Assembly: GCF_000150275.1 (NCBI RefSeq)
Contig: NW_002060949.1
Span: 457,861-521,860, forward strand
Source of the DNA: Trichoplax adhaerens
Taxonomy: Eukaryota > Placozoa > Uniplacotomia > Trichoplacea > Trichoplacidae
Reading direction: 5' to 3'
Length of the DNA stretch: 64,000 nucleotides
Part shown: piece by piece, positions 1 through 12,846 of the stretch
Layout: each line of letters opens with the position of its first letter
Numbering within the stretch: position 1 is the first letter of the stretch
Position numbers and translations under genes: made by a program
Notes under the pieces: model-generated
What the model saw: only the letters and a program-made list of their open reading frames with translations
The model's database searches: none
What the model was told of the DNA's origin: nothing

Positions 1-74
1 TCGCACTCCGACTATGTCCATCCATACTACATATTTTAGTATGCCATATATCGCATAGGGCCATGCAAACAAAC

Positions 75-1000
75 CTTTTTCCCAAATTTTTTAATGAACT
101 GGATTCTTTTCGCTTTTTCAAAAGATTTAATATTTTCTTGTTTTTCCAATAACTTACGGCGTATCTAAGAGCCCATAATATGTATATTCAGAGAAATTAA
201 ATTTACCTTAAAATGATAAAATCTCTTTTACATTAAAATAGTGAATTAATTGAGAAATGCAAGCTTAGATTTTAGTATACTGTCGTGTGATTACATTACA
301 CACTACATACTGTACTGCACAGTAGCTACCCAATTTTACATCAGGTTTTCCCTTTATGAATACGATATATTACACGATCATACAACTAACAGACCTTCTG
401 CATATGAATATCAGACTTTACCATCTCCGCAAAATAGTCAGCTGGACGCTTTGTTATAACATTTTCCGAATGCAGTTTGGGGAGAGCTTCAATCACAGCT
501 TTCTGAGCTTGCCTATAACTGCAGATAAATAACAGTACTTACACTCTACTATGGGACTGTCTCCACACAATTATTCCTACTTTAAATAACATAAATTCTA
601 ATAAAACTTCTTACAATGACGCTTCCCTCTGGAAATCATCATGAATTCTAGCTACATTATCATCACTAAAAGTTTTATCCACAGCTACTTCCTTTGTAGC
701 ATGCAATAGATCCTGAGCTAAGCAGTAACTTAGAGTTACATCAATCCTTTCCAACCAATTAACACCATCGAAAATATCGGAGAGTCTCCGACGCAAGCCT
801 TCCTACGTTTCCGTAAATAAAATAGCAATCGAAAAATTATACGAACAGTACAAGTACAGCATAACTTTCGTAGATTATACATGATATACTCCATATATAT
901 GATCCACTTTCACATCATTACACAGATGTTCCACTACCAAAAGTTAGAAATTACTGACCGTATCGTTATGCTGTGTTCGATGTTCCGCAGCAACATCCAT
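75..1000 (-). CDS. EBNA1BP2: EBP2 / EBNA1BP2, rRNA-processing protein, N-terminal part (runs off window)
   Basis: Nucleolar factor for 27S pre-rRNA processing and 60S subunit assembly (known for the family). Four exons, 5' to 3': 1000-959, 802-615, 518-395, 164-75, giving the first 148 residues; the rest lies beyond the left edge. Visible family signatures: the WLERIDVTL block, DDFQREASF-YRQAQKAV, the KRPADYFAEMVKSD block, and a basic helix ending IKKFGKK. Splice sites are GT-AG with phases 0, 2, 0. The start ATG encodes MDVAAEH and is the first ATG before a clean open exon. Its 5' end faces WDR36, another ribosome-assembly gene. The C-terminal basic tail cannot be seen, so completeness is unknown. 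Identity is firm from several conserved blocks in order. Confidence 0.93.
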
Positions 1001-1779
1001 TTTAAGACTGTTACGTGGCTAACGCTCTAGATTGGTCTTGTACAAACTACATATATATATGTACTGTATACAGTATATATATCTATATACATAAACTATC
1101 ACCGGCGAACAGCAAGCACTGACTAAGCCCAGTATAATCCAGTAAAGAACTGTACTATAGTTTTACTTTTATCAAAATATAAATTTTGTACTTGTACTTG
1201 TACTGTACAGTACAGTTCTGTAGCGTACAGTACTGTATTTTATTTTGAAATTTTACACATGGTTTTACTGTACAGTACCGTACCAGGACTGTACTGTACT
1301 GTACAGTACTACTGTATGGACTTGTAAAGACTACCGTGGTATTTACTGTAGAAGTCCCTGACTGTACACTGTACAGTACAGTACAGTACAGTAAAACCAT
1401 GTGTAAAATTACGACTGTACCTACGAGCCTGACACGCAAACCGTCGCTTTACTGAATAATTAGTTGTACAGTACGCTACTGTACACTATAGTTCAGCACC
1501 ATGGCATGGGCTACGGTACTGTGCTGTTTACTTTGCTTTACCAACACCGGTACACTGAGTGTAACAGGGGTAACTTCCAAAATACTGTAGGGCCTATGGA
1601 CATGGACCTCAAGATCTCGAGGCCCTTGCACTGTAAGGAAAAAGAGTGATACGCAAAGTACTCAAGCTCCTTTTCTGCACAGGAGGCTGCTGCAGGATGC
1701 TGCTGCATATTATTAGCTAACAGCATTCAATTCTGATAGTTAGTTGTATCTATTTGCCGCGTCTGTTGGATATGTTGTT
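1001..1779. promoter_or_regulatory. Shared 5' region between divergent EBP2 and WDR36
   Basis: The 779 bp between the two start codons must hold both promoters and both 5' UTRs. I see no clear TATA or CpG island. The centre, about 1190-1410, is filled with GTAC-centred TACAG/CTGTA repeats and a foldback element. Short open frames here arise from the repeat and carry no recognisable protein. That it acts as a bidirectional promoter is inferred from gene orientation alone. Confidence 0.5.
1249..1410. repeat. Foldback (MITE-like) element with 25-bp perfect inverted ends
   Basis: Positions 1249-1273 are the exact reverse complement of 1386-1410. The 112-bp spacer is rich in TACAG/CTGTA repeats. 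This is the shape of a small non-autonomous inverted-repeat element. I could not define a convincing target-site duplication, so transposition is inference. Confidence 0.7.
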
Positions 1780-4700
1780 ATGGCTCTATCCAATACTTGC
1801 AGCAATCTTTATTCATATTATCGAGCTATAGGATGTATCTGTAACCATGTACCCTATACGATTCAAATTAAAGGTGGTGAACATTTTGTCATTACCTCGA
1901 TTGGGAAAACGTTTCACGTATATAATGTGAGATTTTAGTTTTACGACGTACAGCTATATTCTTTAATGAGCTTTACTTTTTATGTATCAACCCATTACAC
2001 TGCTATATTGTACAATTCTTCAAAATAATACCTTTTATTTCGTTACTATTTTGAACTAATTGCAACTGCGAAGTCTTCAAAACTGAAGCTATTATTTGAA
2101 GGTACGGTAGACTAGCCTTAATGAGATACTGTACAGCGCTGTAATAAAGGAGCGGAAGGAATTTTACTGATATCTTTTTTATATAAATAACTACAGAACC
2201 GATCATATCCTCCATCTCGTCGAATGACAACTTTTAATACTTGTATTTCATTTCAGGACCGCAGCTTCCTAGCGATATCGAATGTCTTACAGTTAACCCT
2301 GACCTAATTTTTGTTGCCTGCTCTAAAGAGATCTTCTCTTTTCATCGCACAGAAAAAGTAATTGCATGCTGACCTTTTTTGCTAGCTCCTTATTCGCATA
2401 ATTCTCTACTTGTGCGAGCCGTTCAGATTTTATCGAATGTATCTCTATTCTATGCTCATCAATTAATGATTGTTCTTACTATTTCGCCAGCGCAATTCCT
2501 TTATTGGCCACTTAGGAAGGATTCATTCCCTTGTTACATTCGGAGAATTTCTATTATCAATTGATGAGAGGAGCAACGTTAAAATTTGGTTTATCGAAAC
2601 TGCAGGTTAATTTTATACCACTCTGAAACAGGTTTTGCTATGTATTGTCATTAGGAAGTAGGAACTGTCAAGTGCTTTACTCACGATTAATGAATGTTTG
2701 CTTTATACTTAGAGCTTTACACAGAGTTTCAGTTTAATAATCAAGAATTTCGTGTCACTTGTGCTATGCACCCAAATACCTACTTAAACAAAGTTTTACT
2801 AGGCTGCCAACAAGGCATGCTGCAATTATGGAACATAAAAACTCAGTAAGAGAGCTCTTATTAACATTGAACGTGTAAAATTATAATTTATAAGTCTAAA
2901 ATGACGACTGACTGTGAATACATAGATCGATTAATTACTTTTTTCGTACTGATAACTGTAACCCCTTTCGTTGTTTTAATCATACACACATATATCAGCA
3001 AGCTTGTGTATACTTTTCGTGGCTGGTCATCATCTGTGTTAACCACTGTACAGGTAAATTTGTATTAGTTGCAAAATTATATAAAATTTTAGGAGGCATA
3101 ATCGGTGTTATTCGGCGCTAAAAGTTCAATGTACTTATGTGCGTATAATTAAAATGCCCAATAGGCTCCAGCTATAGATACTGTAGCTATCGGTCTTGCA
3201 AACGGTTCCTGCATCCTTCACAATCTAAAATTAGACAAAACTTTAATGAAATTTAAGCAAGATTCGGGCCCAATCACTTCCATATCATTTAGAACAGGTA
3301 AATTCACACTGAGGATATACGTATTACACTTCAAGCTCTTTCATTCGCTGCACTTTTTTTACAAAACATGCCGTCTTAAAAGTGCTAAATGACTTCCGAT
3401 TTATCTTAAATGTAATCTCTTAACCAATCAAGATGGAGTTCCAATTATGGCCACCTCCAGTCCATCTGGATACGTATCGTTTTGGAATCTAAATGAACGA
3501 ACGCTTTCATCTACCTTACGAAATGCTCATGGAGGACTTTGTAAGGTAGATTTCGTAGCAGCTCAGCCTTTACTTATTTCCGGTGGTTCTGATAACACAC
3601 TCAAAGTATGCGATAGAATTAAAGAAGTTTACACTCATAGGACAAAATTTCTTCGTTTATACAGTAGCTGAGATAACTAAATTCACTTCTAGGTATGGGT
3701 CTTTGACAAATCCGATGAAAGCGCTAGGATGTTAATATGTCGTTCGGGACATTGTAGACCACCTAATAGAGCGCGATTTTACGGCAATTCCAGTCAATTA
3801 ATTATAAGCTCAGGTATTTTATAAAGTTAAAGTTTTTACTATGTTATCGGCTTTTGATATCTAACCAATCCATAGATGCAACTGGTTCTCTAAGAATTTC
3901 TTCCGTTGTTAATGATGCCTACGCTCACGAATTATCGAAAGGTTCGCCATTGCATCTGATTTTAGTGTTAACAAAGTAATCTTTCATTACTTTAATAACT
4001 GAAGCAACGAAATAATATTTAATTGTTTTGTATTAACTACATAACGTTCTATTGAAATAATTTCAAAAGGATACGGCAATGAAAAAAGGATTGAAGTTAG
4101 AAATGCCAACATACCACAAATAACGGCCTTCGCGTCAGGTAATCATAATTTACTTAATATCTTAAAATATTAGTACAAGAGTACATTACTACAGGATATT
4201 TACTCACAGTCTACTCTAACCAGATTCTGCTAGAGAAAAAGAGTGGGATAGTATCGTATCATGTCACCTCGGTAGAGCTGCAGCTCTTATGTGGAGCTTT
4301 CGTAACAAAAGTATTGGCAAGCACAGGTTACGACCACCATCGGATCAACTGGAAAACAATGGTCTAACAACTGCTACCGCTGTAACCATCACGAGTTGTG
4401 GAAATTTCGCTATTGTAGGACTATCTACTGGCTATGTAAATAAATTTAATATACAATCGGGCCAATACAGAGGCTCTTACGGAAATCCGAAAGGTATAGA
4501 TAATTACTTACGTAATAGTAATACGAATATGCCAGCACTCTAGAAACCTACACCATTCTTAGATTAAGCTAATGGTAATCTTCATTTTAAAGCTCATGCA
4601 GATTCCGTGCAATGCATTCTTAATGATGCCTGTAATCGTCATTTAATAACTGGTGGCTCTGATAAAATACTACAGGTTCACTTAGATTCTTTTATTAAAG

Positions 4701-6979
4701 CTTTTTACATAGTACTAAAGTGCACCATTGTTATTTATAACACGCTGTTGATAAATAACTATATAGAATATTCCTAACAAACACAATAATTAATTCTCTA
4801 TTCTTGACTGTACGAGTATAGTGTTGGAATTTACACAGCCGTACCCAAGTTAGTTTAGTCACATTTAACACCCCTGTAAGTCTTGGAACGATACACAAAG
4901 AGAGGTAGTATTTCAGAATCTGAAAAGCACTTGTCATTCTGTACGTATCTACACTATGGTAACGGTCATTCATTAACAGGAGCTATTTATATTTACAATT
5001 AGCTGCCTTGTCGCAATCGCATGTGAAGATTTTACCTGCTACGTTGTTGATATCGACATGATGAGAATCATCAGATCCTTTTCTGGACATGAAAACTGCA
5101 TAACAGATTTGGTAGCTATGCCATTGAACCACAAGTTATCAAAATACAGTATATAAAACTTAATTTTTCGTTTATTCTTTAACCCTTATCAAGGCGCTAA
5201 GTTTTGACTCTCGATGGTTAACGACATCTTCGGTAGACGGATCAATTAGAACATGGGATATACCATCGGCAAGGTACCACTCATCTTCAAGCGCAATTGT
5301 TGTACATTAACAAAGAATTTTTGATACCTTATGAGGAAATTCAAATTATTCCCTTTTATCAACCTCACCTGGTTTTATACTATAGGCTAATCGACACATT
5401 TCAGCTAGAATCACCAGTGACAAGTCTCTGTTTTTCTTCTACTGGAGAATATTTGGTTATAACACTTGCAGACAGTGTCGGATTGCATCTTTGGTGGGTT
5501 CTGCACACTAAAATCTTGATAAATTTATGATGCACACCTATTAAATTTTTTATGTATTTATATTGCAATTGGCGTAGGTCAAGTAAAATTATTTATTCTT
5601 CAGTACCGTTTCTCTCGATATCGCCGACATCTATGGAGCTGAAAGGTAAAGCTAGCTTAATCAGCTAAAACTTATTGGCGCAATGTATCTAACTTCACCT
5701 TTCAATCCTACTGGATACAGTATCTGCTGTAAAAGAATTTGTAGTAATCGAGATAGATGACCTTTAGCGGCATTAGTAAAACATCCCTTCTGATTCCGTT
5801 AATGGTCTATTTTCCAATTAAAAATAATAAATGTAAACATTATCGATAGAAATAAACCCAAGAAAACTTGAATATTTTGGAGATCATGCTTCACTACAAA
5901 GCTTGCAATCTTATATTTCAGAAAAAACTGTGATCATCGACAATACTGACCATCAGATTAAGCATGTCGGCGCTAGACATAATAATGAGCCTAGTAACCT
6001 CATCACGTTATCCCAATTGCCTCATACACATTGGAGAAACATAACAAACCTGGAAGTCATTCGTGTAAGGATCTAATTTGCAAAATGTGCCATTTCACCT
6101 CTTTACATATATTTCATCCAATATCAAACTTGTAGCAACGTAATAAGCCGAAGGAACAGGATGTAACAGTGAAGCCAGTGCCTTTTTTTCTACGTCACAG
6201 TAAAAGCCCCAAGACAGATCCTACCAAGTCAGAATCTGAGGTATCAGTAATATTTTCAAGATGGTAATCATTTCTGAATAAATGTATAGAAAAGAAAGAA
6301 GCATTGCTTATTGTTATGGCCAATAATTAACATATGCCATGATTATCACCTAGAAAACGAATCTGCGTGGAGTAATTAATGCTGTTGTAACGTCACGCTC
6401 CAGTTTGCAAGAGACTTTAACTCTATATCCGAAGATTCGAAAGAGTATGTGACAACTTAGTAAACACACTACTTATGTAAAGAGTATAGTTACATATTTA
6501 ACGAAGCATCTCCACCCTTAAATTATAAACATTGAGATTAGGTTCTGATGGTATTAGCATCATGAAATCTCTGGGACCATCAGCTATAGACTTTGAAATC
6601 CGCATGTTAGGACCGGATACTGGAGGAAGCCATGACTTACTCGGAAGCTTTATGTTACTTTGTGAAGACCTACTTAAAACTGGAAATGATTACGAAATCG
6701 TGCAGTCATATTTGTCGCTATTCTTACAGGTAGACGGAGGATTCAGAAATCTTGCATGATTCCTGTAATTAGAGAAGAAGATATAATAACTTTTTGATTG
6801 ATTTATGACTTACTATCCGATAATTGTAGGTTCATATGAAGACAATTACCGACAATCAGATTTTACGCAATCAAGCAAAGTGTCTTCTTGAGGCAATTAA
6901 TCAAACTTGGCCCACGACAGCGAAACTACTGGATGAAAATTTATGCCTTGTTTCTTACTGTAAAAATCTCGTACTATAG
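1780..6979 (+). CDS. WDR36: WDR36 / UTP21, SSU processome WD40 protein
   Basis: Component of the small-subunit processome (UTP-B) needed for 18S rRNA maturation in the nucleolus. 22 exons: 1780-1926, 2265-2357, 2491-2605, 2713-2845, 2999-3053, 3165-3297, 3433-3605, 3693-3813, 3876-3941, 4070-4138, 4224-4493, 4593-4675, 4822-4904, 5003-5111, 5194-5273, 5386-5493, 5578-5645, 5922-6064, 6136-6240, 6354-6444, 6542-6729, 6830-6979; 860 residues. WD40 blades run through about residues 20-630, with blocks such as PNTYLNKVLLG, LISGGSDNTLK, ITSCGNFAIVGLS and GSIRTWDIP matching WDR36 in order. Exons 18-22 hold the Utp21 C-terminal domain (LGPSAIDFEIR; YLSLFLQVHMK). The start is the ATG just upstream of YYRAIGCICNHVPY; it lacks the longer human N terminus. 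The first junction (1926/2265) is the least certain, since two nearby acceptors exist. Most introns are under 150 bp. Confidence 0.95.
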
Positions 6980-7032
6980 GCTACATTATCATGTATCGAA
7001 GAATGCGAATGCATGGTAGAGTAAATACAGCG

Positions 7033-7038
7033 AATAAA
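7033..7038 (+). terminator. Poly(A) signal for WDR36
   Basis: AATAAA lies 54 nt past the WDR36 stop codon, a normal spacing for a cleavage and polyadenylation signal. The role is inferred from sequence and position. Confidence 0.5.
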
Positions 7039-7889
7039 ACGATACTATGAATCATACCAATGCTGAATCTGCAAATTCCTATCAGCCAATACAGTATTTG
7101 CCAAATATTATGAACCAATAGTTTACAAGTGTTTTAAATTTTACATCGGCAGTAATGTGGCTAAATTTATTAAAATTCTGACAAAGGCGCTCATATTGGA
7201 ATATCAGTACTGCACAATATTGTAGCATTCATTAACAGTGACAGTAGGCTTTCGTATTCTCTCAGCAGAATAGTAGTAGTATCCCAGTTGTGGACTAACA
7301 AACGCGATTATGTACTTCAAAATAATATTATCTCTAAAGACTTTTAACACAATTGAAGGTCATATCTTACTATATACTTACTCTGTCAAAATTTACATCA
7401 GTTATATTAATTATTAAGAACTACAGAAGCGGAGCACCGAAATATGACATGGTTGTAAAATGATTTGAAAATTTATTCAAACATACGTATGTCTATTACA
7501 TCGAGATGAAGCCTGATGTTTCAATTTAAAGAGTTTGGTTCTAAGGTATTAAAATGAAAATAATTATGAATTATAGTGAAACTTGGATTAATTAAAATAT
7601 ATTGCATCATTAACTAGTAATGATGTCCTTCGTTTCTTGAGCATCTTACAATAAGAATTGTTTGGTTTAATCGATCAGCGCTAGGCATATCTAGTAAAAA
7701 TAGCTACACTTTTTATTGCACGGGTACGTATGAGCATCCGACTATAAAGCCTTTGCACTTACCACGAGCGTTAATTATTATCCTCAAAAAGAGTAATTTC
7801 TACAACTAGCATATTGTGTAATCCTGACTTATAACAACTTAAACTATAAGTTTACCAACATTATCTTGACAAAAATTTTAAACTACAGC

Positions 7890-7895
7890 TTTATT
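7890..7895 (-). terminator. Poly(A) signal for the unrecognised minus-strand gene
   Basis: AATAAA on the minus strand, about 32 nt past the TAA of the six-exon model. It supports that model over one ending at 8165, which I saw no such signal directly after. Confidence 0.45.
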
Positions 7896-7926
7896 ATATG
7901 GTTATCGATATACGGCGCCTTTACAA

Positions 7927-9929
7927 TTATGTCAACTTCAAAATAACAGTAAACTTCTCCCACTTTCCGTGTTCGTCTTTTCTCAGGCTGCCAATAACCT
8001 TATCGTTGCTTTATAGGGATGAGAAAATAAGCATGTAGGTTTAGAGATAGCACTTAGTCACTAATAGTAATTACAAGTACTGTTTAATTAAATAAATCAT
8101 TCTTGCATAATGTAAAGTGTTACTAGCTTTTATATAACAGTAGGTAGTATTCTAATTCATTAAATCAAATATATATTTCCTCCGTGAAATTTTCAAATAT
8201 TACTAGCTGAAATCCTAACCAGTCATCATGATTGATTACTGATATTAACCTTAAAACGAGGCTATCATGTAGAACATGCAGCTGATTTATAGGCTTAAAT
8301 ATCCTTAGCGCGACACGTTTCTTTAAATCCTGAACGGTGTCAGTGTCTCTTACAGTGATTCTAAAATATAACAGAATCATGTTTACGTGTAAAGCCTTAC
8401 AATCTCAAAAACTCGTTAGCGAATATGCTACAAAATACAGCATACTGCATTTACACTCCGTACTACGACAAATCCCTAGGTTATTATTACAAATATCTTA
8501 CTTTATTTCAGGAATGAGAGTCTCTGTTGAATCGACATTCACAGACTTTATATCTTCAATATCTTCATTATCACTGTCATTGAATTCAGCTTCACCTTTA
8601 TAATATTATTACAGCAACAAGACTGATTTACTACTCTTCAGTAAATAATTTATCTAGTGATAGTTTCTGCACAGATAGTGTAATACGCTGAGGTAGATAA
8701 TACGAATGATTCATTTTTCTAATTATCTGATGCTTGACCACCATAATAATGTATGAATATGACTGGCTGTCATATTACTACAGCATGAGCCAAATAATAT
8801 AGTATACGAATACTGTCCTGAAAACGGTCATTCACTACAAATTAATTATAGATTATTAACCAATTTATTTGATCGCACTAAAAGAGGGCTTCATGTTACT
8901 ATCCGAAAAGTAGTTGACAACCCCCTTAATGCGTAACAATACAAAGCTACAACCGGCAATATAAGTAGACCATAAACGCGAAAGTAATAATAAAATCTCG
9001 GATTGTAATGCTCTTGTATCCATCGCATTTTCTTATGGTATCAATGTTGGCTTCGTAATAACTGATTGAAACTAGCAATTAAAAGCTGAAATTGTTAGCG
9101 TACCTTCTTGTTCCGCAAACTGTAACTGATAGTATAGGCAATTTGGATCACGGAACGACTTTGGCCAATTGTATCCCTTCCCTTGCGGCTTATAAGGTTG
9201 CTTTCTTATTCCAGAATCTTTTGCATTGAAACCAATTCCATATACATAATGTAATTGTTTATTTCCGTCTGTAGCAGGTCCTTTAGTGACGTAATGCAGT
9301 TTAAAGTTATGTTGCGCAGGCAAAGCTTTTCCTATAGAAGTATTAACATCCATTAATACCAGCGAAATTTTACGACATGAAATAAAATAAGCTGATTGAC
9401 TTCATAACTATTAACCTCTTTCATAGCCTTCTAAATTTGCGTGATAGAAATACCCTGTTTTAACTTTACCATGATCGTCGGCTGAAGAAATAGCCGCATT
9501 TTCTTTCGATCTATATCTTACAGTACCATGAGTCAAATCGACTATAGGATGAGAATCCAGTGCTGGCTGTTGTAGTAGAAAAGAATACAGTAGTCATCAG
9601 ATAAAAAATACGAGTGTTCTATCAAGTTGAGTCATCATAATGTTAAAAACTATAGAAAAATTATAAAATCTGATAGCGGTAATAAATCAATACAATGATC
9701 AGATTTTTAAAACCTCATGGTATAGATTTCTATTACATGTACGTATAGTCTCAAATCACGCTGTATATAAATATCGCCTGTTATTACGCTATGTATAAAC
9801 AAGAATAGAATAATCCTAACGTTGTAAACATTATACCTTCTCATCCCCGATTTTTTGAGCTGTCTTTCTCGCTAGTTCCTCTCGAGGGCTAATCATTAAA
9901 TTAGCCTGCGTGGAAGCCCCTGTACCCAT
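7927..9929 (-). CDS. Unrecognised protein, 245 aa, possible C-terminal ubiquitin-like fold
   Basis: I do not recognise this gene. Six exons, 5' to 3': 9929-9837, 9566-9416, 9331-9104, 8595-8502, 8360-8250, 7987-7927, in frame throughout. The N terminus begins MGTGASTQANL and has PREELARKTAQKIGDEK. Residues about 32-155 are rich in Tyr, Gly, His and Lys, with short motifs (KVKTGYFYHANLEGYERGK; YKPQGKGYNWPKSFRDPN) that look like an extended structural or cytoskeletal protein. An acidic stretch follows (NDSDNEDIED). The last 65 residues (ITVRDTDTVQDLKKRV...KFTVILKLT) have the strand-helix-strand pattern of a ubiquitin-like domain; this is weak inference. An alternative ending reads straight through the last donor to a stop at 8165 (253 aa). 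The spliced end is preferred because it finishes in a beta-strand-like segment and has a poly(A) signal. No signal peptide or membrane segment is seen. Confidence 0.65.
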
Positions 9930-11452
9930 CTGTCATAATTAATATAATTAATTAAAACCAGTCAAAAAGTCCATGAATCTTAAAAGGTATGATCATTTAT
10001 TTTACGGGAAGGATACCAGAAAAATGGAATTAGCACCTGTAGGTTTCAAGTAACATACGAACAGTAATGCGGTAATGTCGTTTGCTTCACGGAATTACTA
10101 TCAACTCTAAGCATAAATATGCAATCTATAAATTTGAGCATGTTGCACTGCTTGCAATTTTAATGATATTGCACAGCTGCAACATTTGTAATATTTCTAA
10201 AATTATCCAGATAGAATAGTCTATTACCTCTTTAATAATGTTAACATACCTAGCAACTGTATTGCATAAGTGTATTAGGAGAAAAAGCGTGAAGTTACTT
10301 ATAATGTAAGTGTAAATGGATACGTATTGAGGAAGTAACTACAGTAAAATGTGTGACACTGCTAACCAGACATGGATAATCTAATGAAAAGAACACAGCT
10401 GAGATTCAAACCTTGATGGATTGTAATCATGCGACAACTATATATAACTTAAATCTAAGATTTGCAATAAAGTAACATATCAATTAATTATTTGCAGTAG
10501 CTGAGAATCAAGCCTCGATTTCCTATTGTAACTTAATTTATTGCATTTGAAGGAATTCGATTTTTTTTCTAAAACAATCGTTAATAACTTGGCACGATGA
10601 AATTGTAAACTTCAGCTTTGTGCTTCCAACTGTTATACGCGTCTACTCGTATACTGTACTGTAATAAGAATTAAGATTAAACTTACAGTTAAGAATATTA
10701 ACCTTAATAGTTGACCGTTTCTAGATAATTTTTTTGCTTACGTTCCTAATGTGTATAACGCCTTGATACGCGTATAGTACACTGTTTTACTACGTGTATC
10801 AAATCTTGCAAATAAATTATATATTGTCTTCTTTCAAAATCAATAACAATTATTATTGCATACGATAATGGTCAATGAAGCACAATATTTCGCCTTAACT
10901 GCTAGCTAATCGTACGTTATGATAATTATAATTGAAATAAATAAATAAAATGAATGACCATTACTCTTATATTAAGTATAACAAATAAATACATAATCAT
11001 ATATAATATAATTCATTAAGTAGCACATCACATACTGTGCTACAAATCATGTGTACGTATAATTATGAGTATGATCAAAAAAGATTTTCGCCCTACCTTG
11101 TTATATCAGATGAGTATAGAAATATCATTTAATGATATGATTGACTACTGAGTCCAATAAGTCCTAATGATATAATCACATAAGAGTGAAAACCCAGATG
11201 AACCCTGCTAATTAACTGTACTTGTATAATGGCAGCAATTTATGTGTTGGGCTTACGCATTCATGCTTCCTCTATCAGCTGTAATTTATTTGAAAAATAC
11301 TATACAAGTATACATACACTTGCAGTATACGTTAACCTTAAATTAGATCGCTTCGAAACCAAACACTGAACATCGAATTGGAAGACATTCCCTAGATACA
11401 CCAAATGACGTCACAATTGCGACTTGCAAGTACTGTAGAGTTGCAAGTTCAT

Positions 11453-12257
11453 AGTACTGTACTGTACAGTGTACAGTGTACAGTGTACAGTGTACAGTAC
11501 TGTACTTTATAGCAAATGTAATAGCACAATCCAGGGTATCTACAGTATGTTAACTTCACGGACACATTCACTAAACTTTACCCCAACTGTCTATGCAAGA
11601 ATTGTTCAATCAACTCATTCTCTTTCATTAGGTATAAAATTTATTTGTAAAAAACAAAAATTTTTTTATACAGTACATTTATTTGCAAGTACTGTACAAA
11701 AAAATGGAAAAATTCACCGTCCACAGTGTACAGTACAATACTGAGTATGGAAAATACTACCGTGTTCTGTACTGTACTGCCTTATTAAACAGTTAACTTC
11801 ACAGAATCACGTACTGTACTGTACTGTACATACAGTACACAGTACGCGAAGTATCGTAGAATGTTCTGTACAGTACAGTACAGTACACTGTACTGCACAG
11901 TACAAACTGCGTGTTCTTTCGTCAGCCGATTCCGACAAACCAGTAGACAAACGGTGTAGCTACTGTATGTTAAGCAAGAGTACGAGTACTGTAAGTGTAC
12001 GCTTGTACAGTACAGACTGTACAGACTGTACACTGTACAGTACAGTAAACGGACAGTCAGGTAGAGAAAACTTTCCGCTACTTTATACTGTACTGTACAG
12101 TACAGATTCTGTACAGGAGAAAGACGTACGTACAGTACAGTACAGTACAGTACAGTACGTAGTGTACTGTACTAGACAGTACAGTATAAGACTGTACTGT
12201 ACTGTACCGTATACTGTATGGACATACTGTACACACCGTAATGCAAACTATACTGTA
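11453..12257. repeat. TACAG/CTGTA orientation-switching pentanucleotide cluster
   Basis: Dense 5-bp tandem repeats that alternate between TACAG and its reverse complement CTGTA, with GTAC at each switch, so many segments can fold on themselves. The cleanest tandem run is around 12131-12160. The middle part, 11510-11768, is less dense. Confidence 0.8.
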
Positions 12258-12762
12258 CAATGTTAAAAATGATTCAAAACTGGACAGGTATCATATTACC
12301 TTAAAGGTACAGTATCGGAGAAGACGTGTAATAGAGGATTGGAAGACCGTTAAGCTCGGTTTATGTTATTAGTTGAAACTCGTTTTCTAGATCAAGATTT
12401 CCGTTAACGAGCAAGCCCCAACTGCCATTGGATACGGCAAATGCAGGATTCCTTTTTTACCACTTCATTATTGGCATACTAGCTAGCTAAAGAGTACGCT
12501 TTACTTAAACTGTATCTGTATATCGTGCATCGAAGAGTCTAGCTAAAGGTAGGGTACGAAAATGTAATCTAACGACCTATTACAGCTTATTGTTTACTAT
12601 CTAGTTGAAATTAATTTGCACTGAAATACTGTAAATTGGGACCTTTTGCAGTATTTGGAAATTATATTATGTTATGAATCAACTTATGATTGGAAAAAAT
12701 CAAGCATTGACTGATGCCCTGACACCAACTCTTTGCACCGTTCTAAAGCCATGTTTATATAG

Positions 12763-12846
12763 TATATACTATACTGTGTACAGTACTGTACAGTACTGTA
12801 TGCAGTACTATATATCATATATATAGTATATACAGTATAGTATATA
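12763..12846. repeat. Nested palindrome: 15-bp inverted arms around a 22-bp perfect palindrome
   Basis: 12763-12777 is the exact reverse complement of 12832-12846, and within the 54-nt spacer 12779-12800 is itself a perfect palindrome. It belongs to the same GTAC-centred repeat family as the neighbouring clusters. Confidence 0.75.

Larger units (their letters stand above)
6980..7926. other. Convergent intergenic region, WDR36 and unrecognised gene 3' ends
   Basis: Contains the 3' UTRs of the two converging genes and their putative poly(A) signals. No further exon with coding character was found on either strand. Confidence 0.5.

Noticed and set aside
4731-4973. 80-codon minus-strand open frame inside WDR36
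   Set aside because: Antisense to WDR36 introns and two coding exons; the plus strand gives the conserved WDR36 sequence with good splice sites.
8165-8249. Read-through 3' end of the unrecognised gene (stop at 8165)
   Set aside because: In frame and possible, but the spliced end at 7927 gives a beta-strand-like terminus with a poly(A) signal 32 nt on, so it was preferred; not excluded.
11469-12266. Open frames rich in Tyr-Cys-Thr-Val on both strands
   Set aside because: They are translations of the TACAG/CTGTA repeat, open in several frames at once, and not genes.
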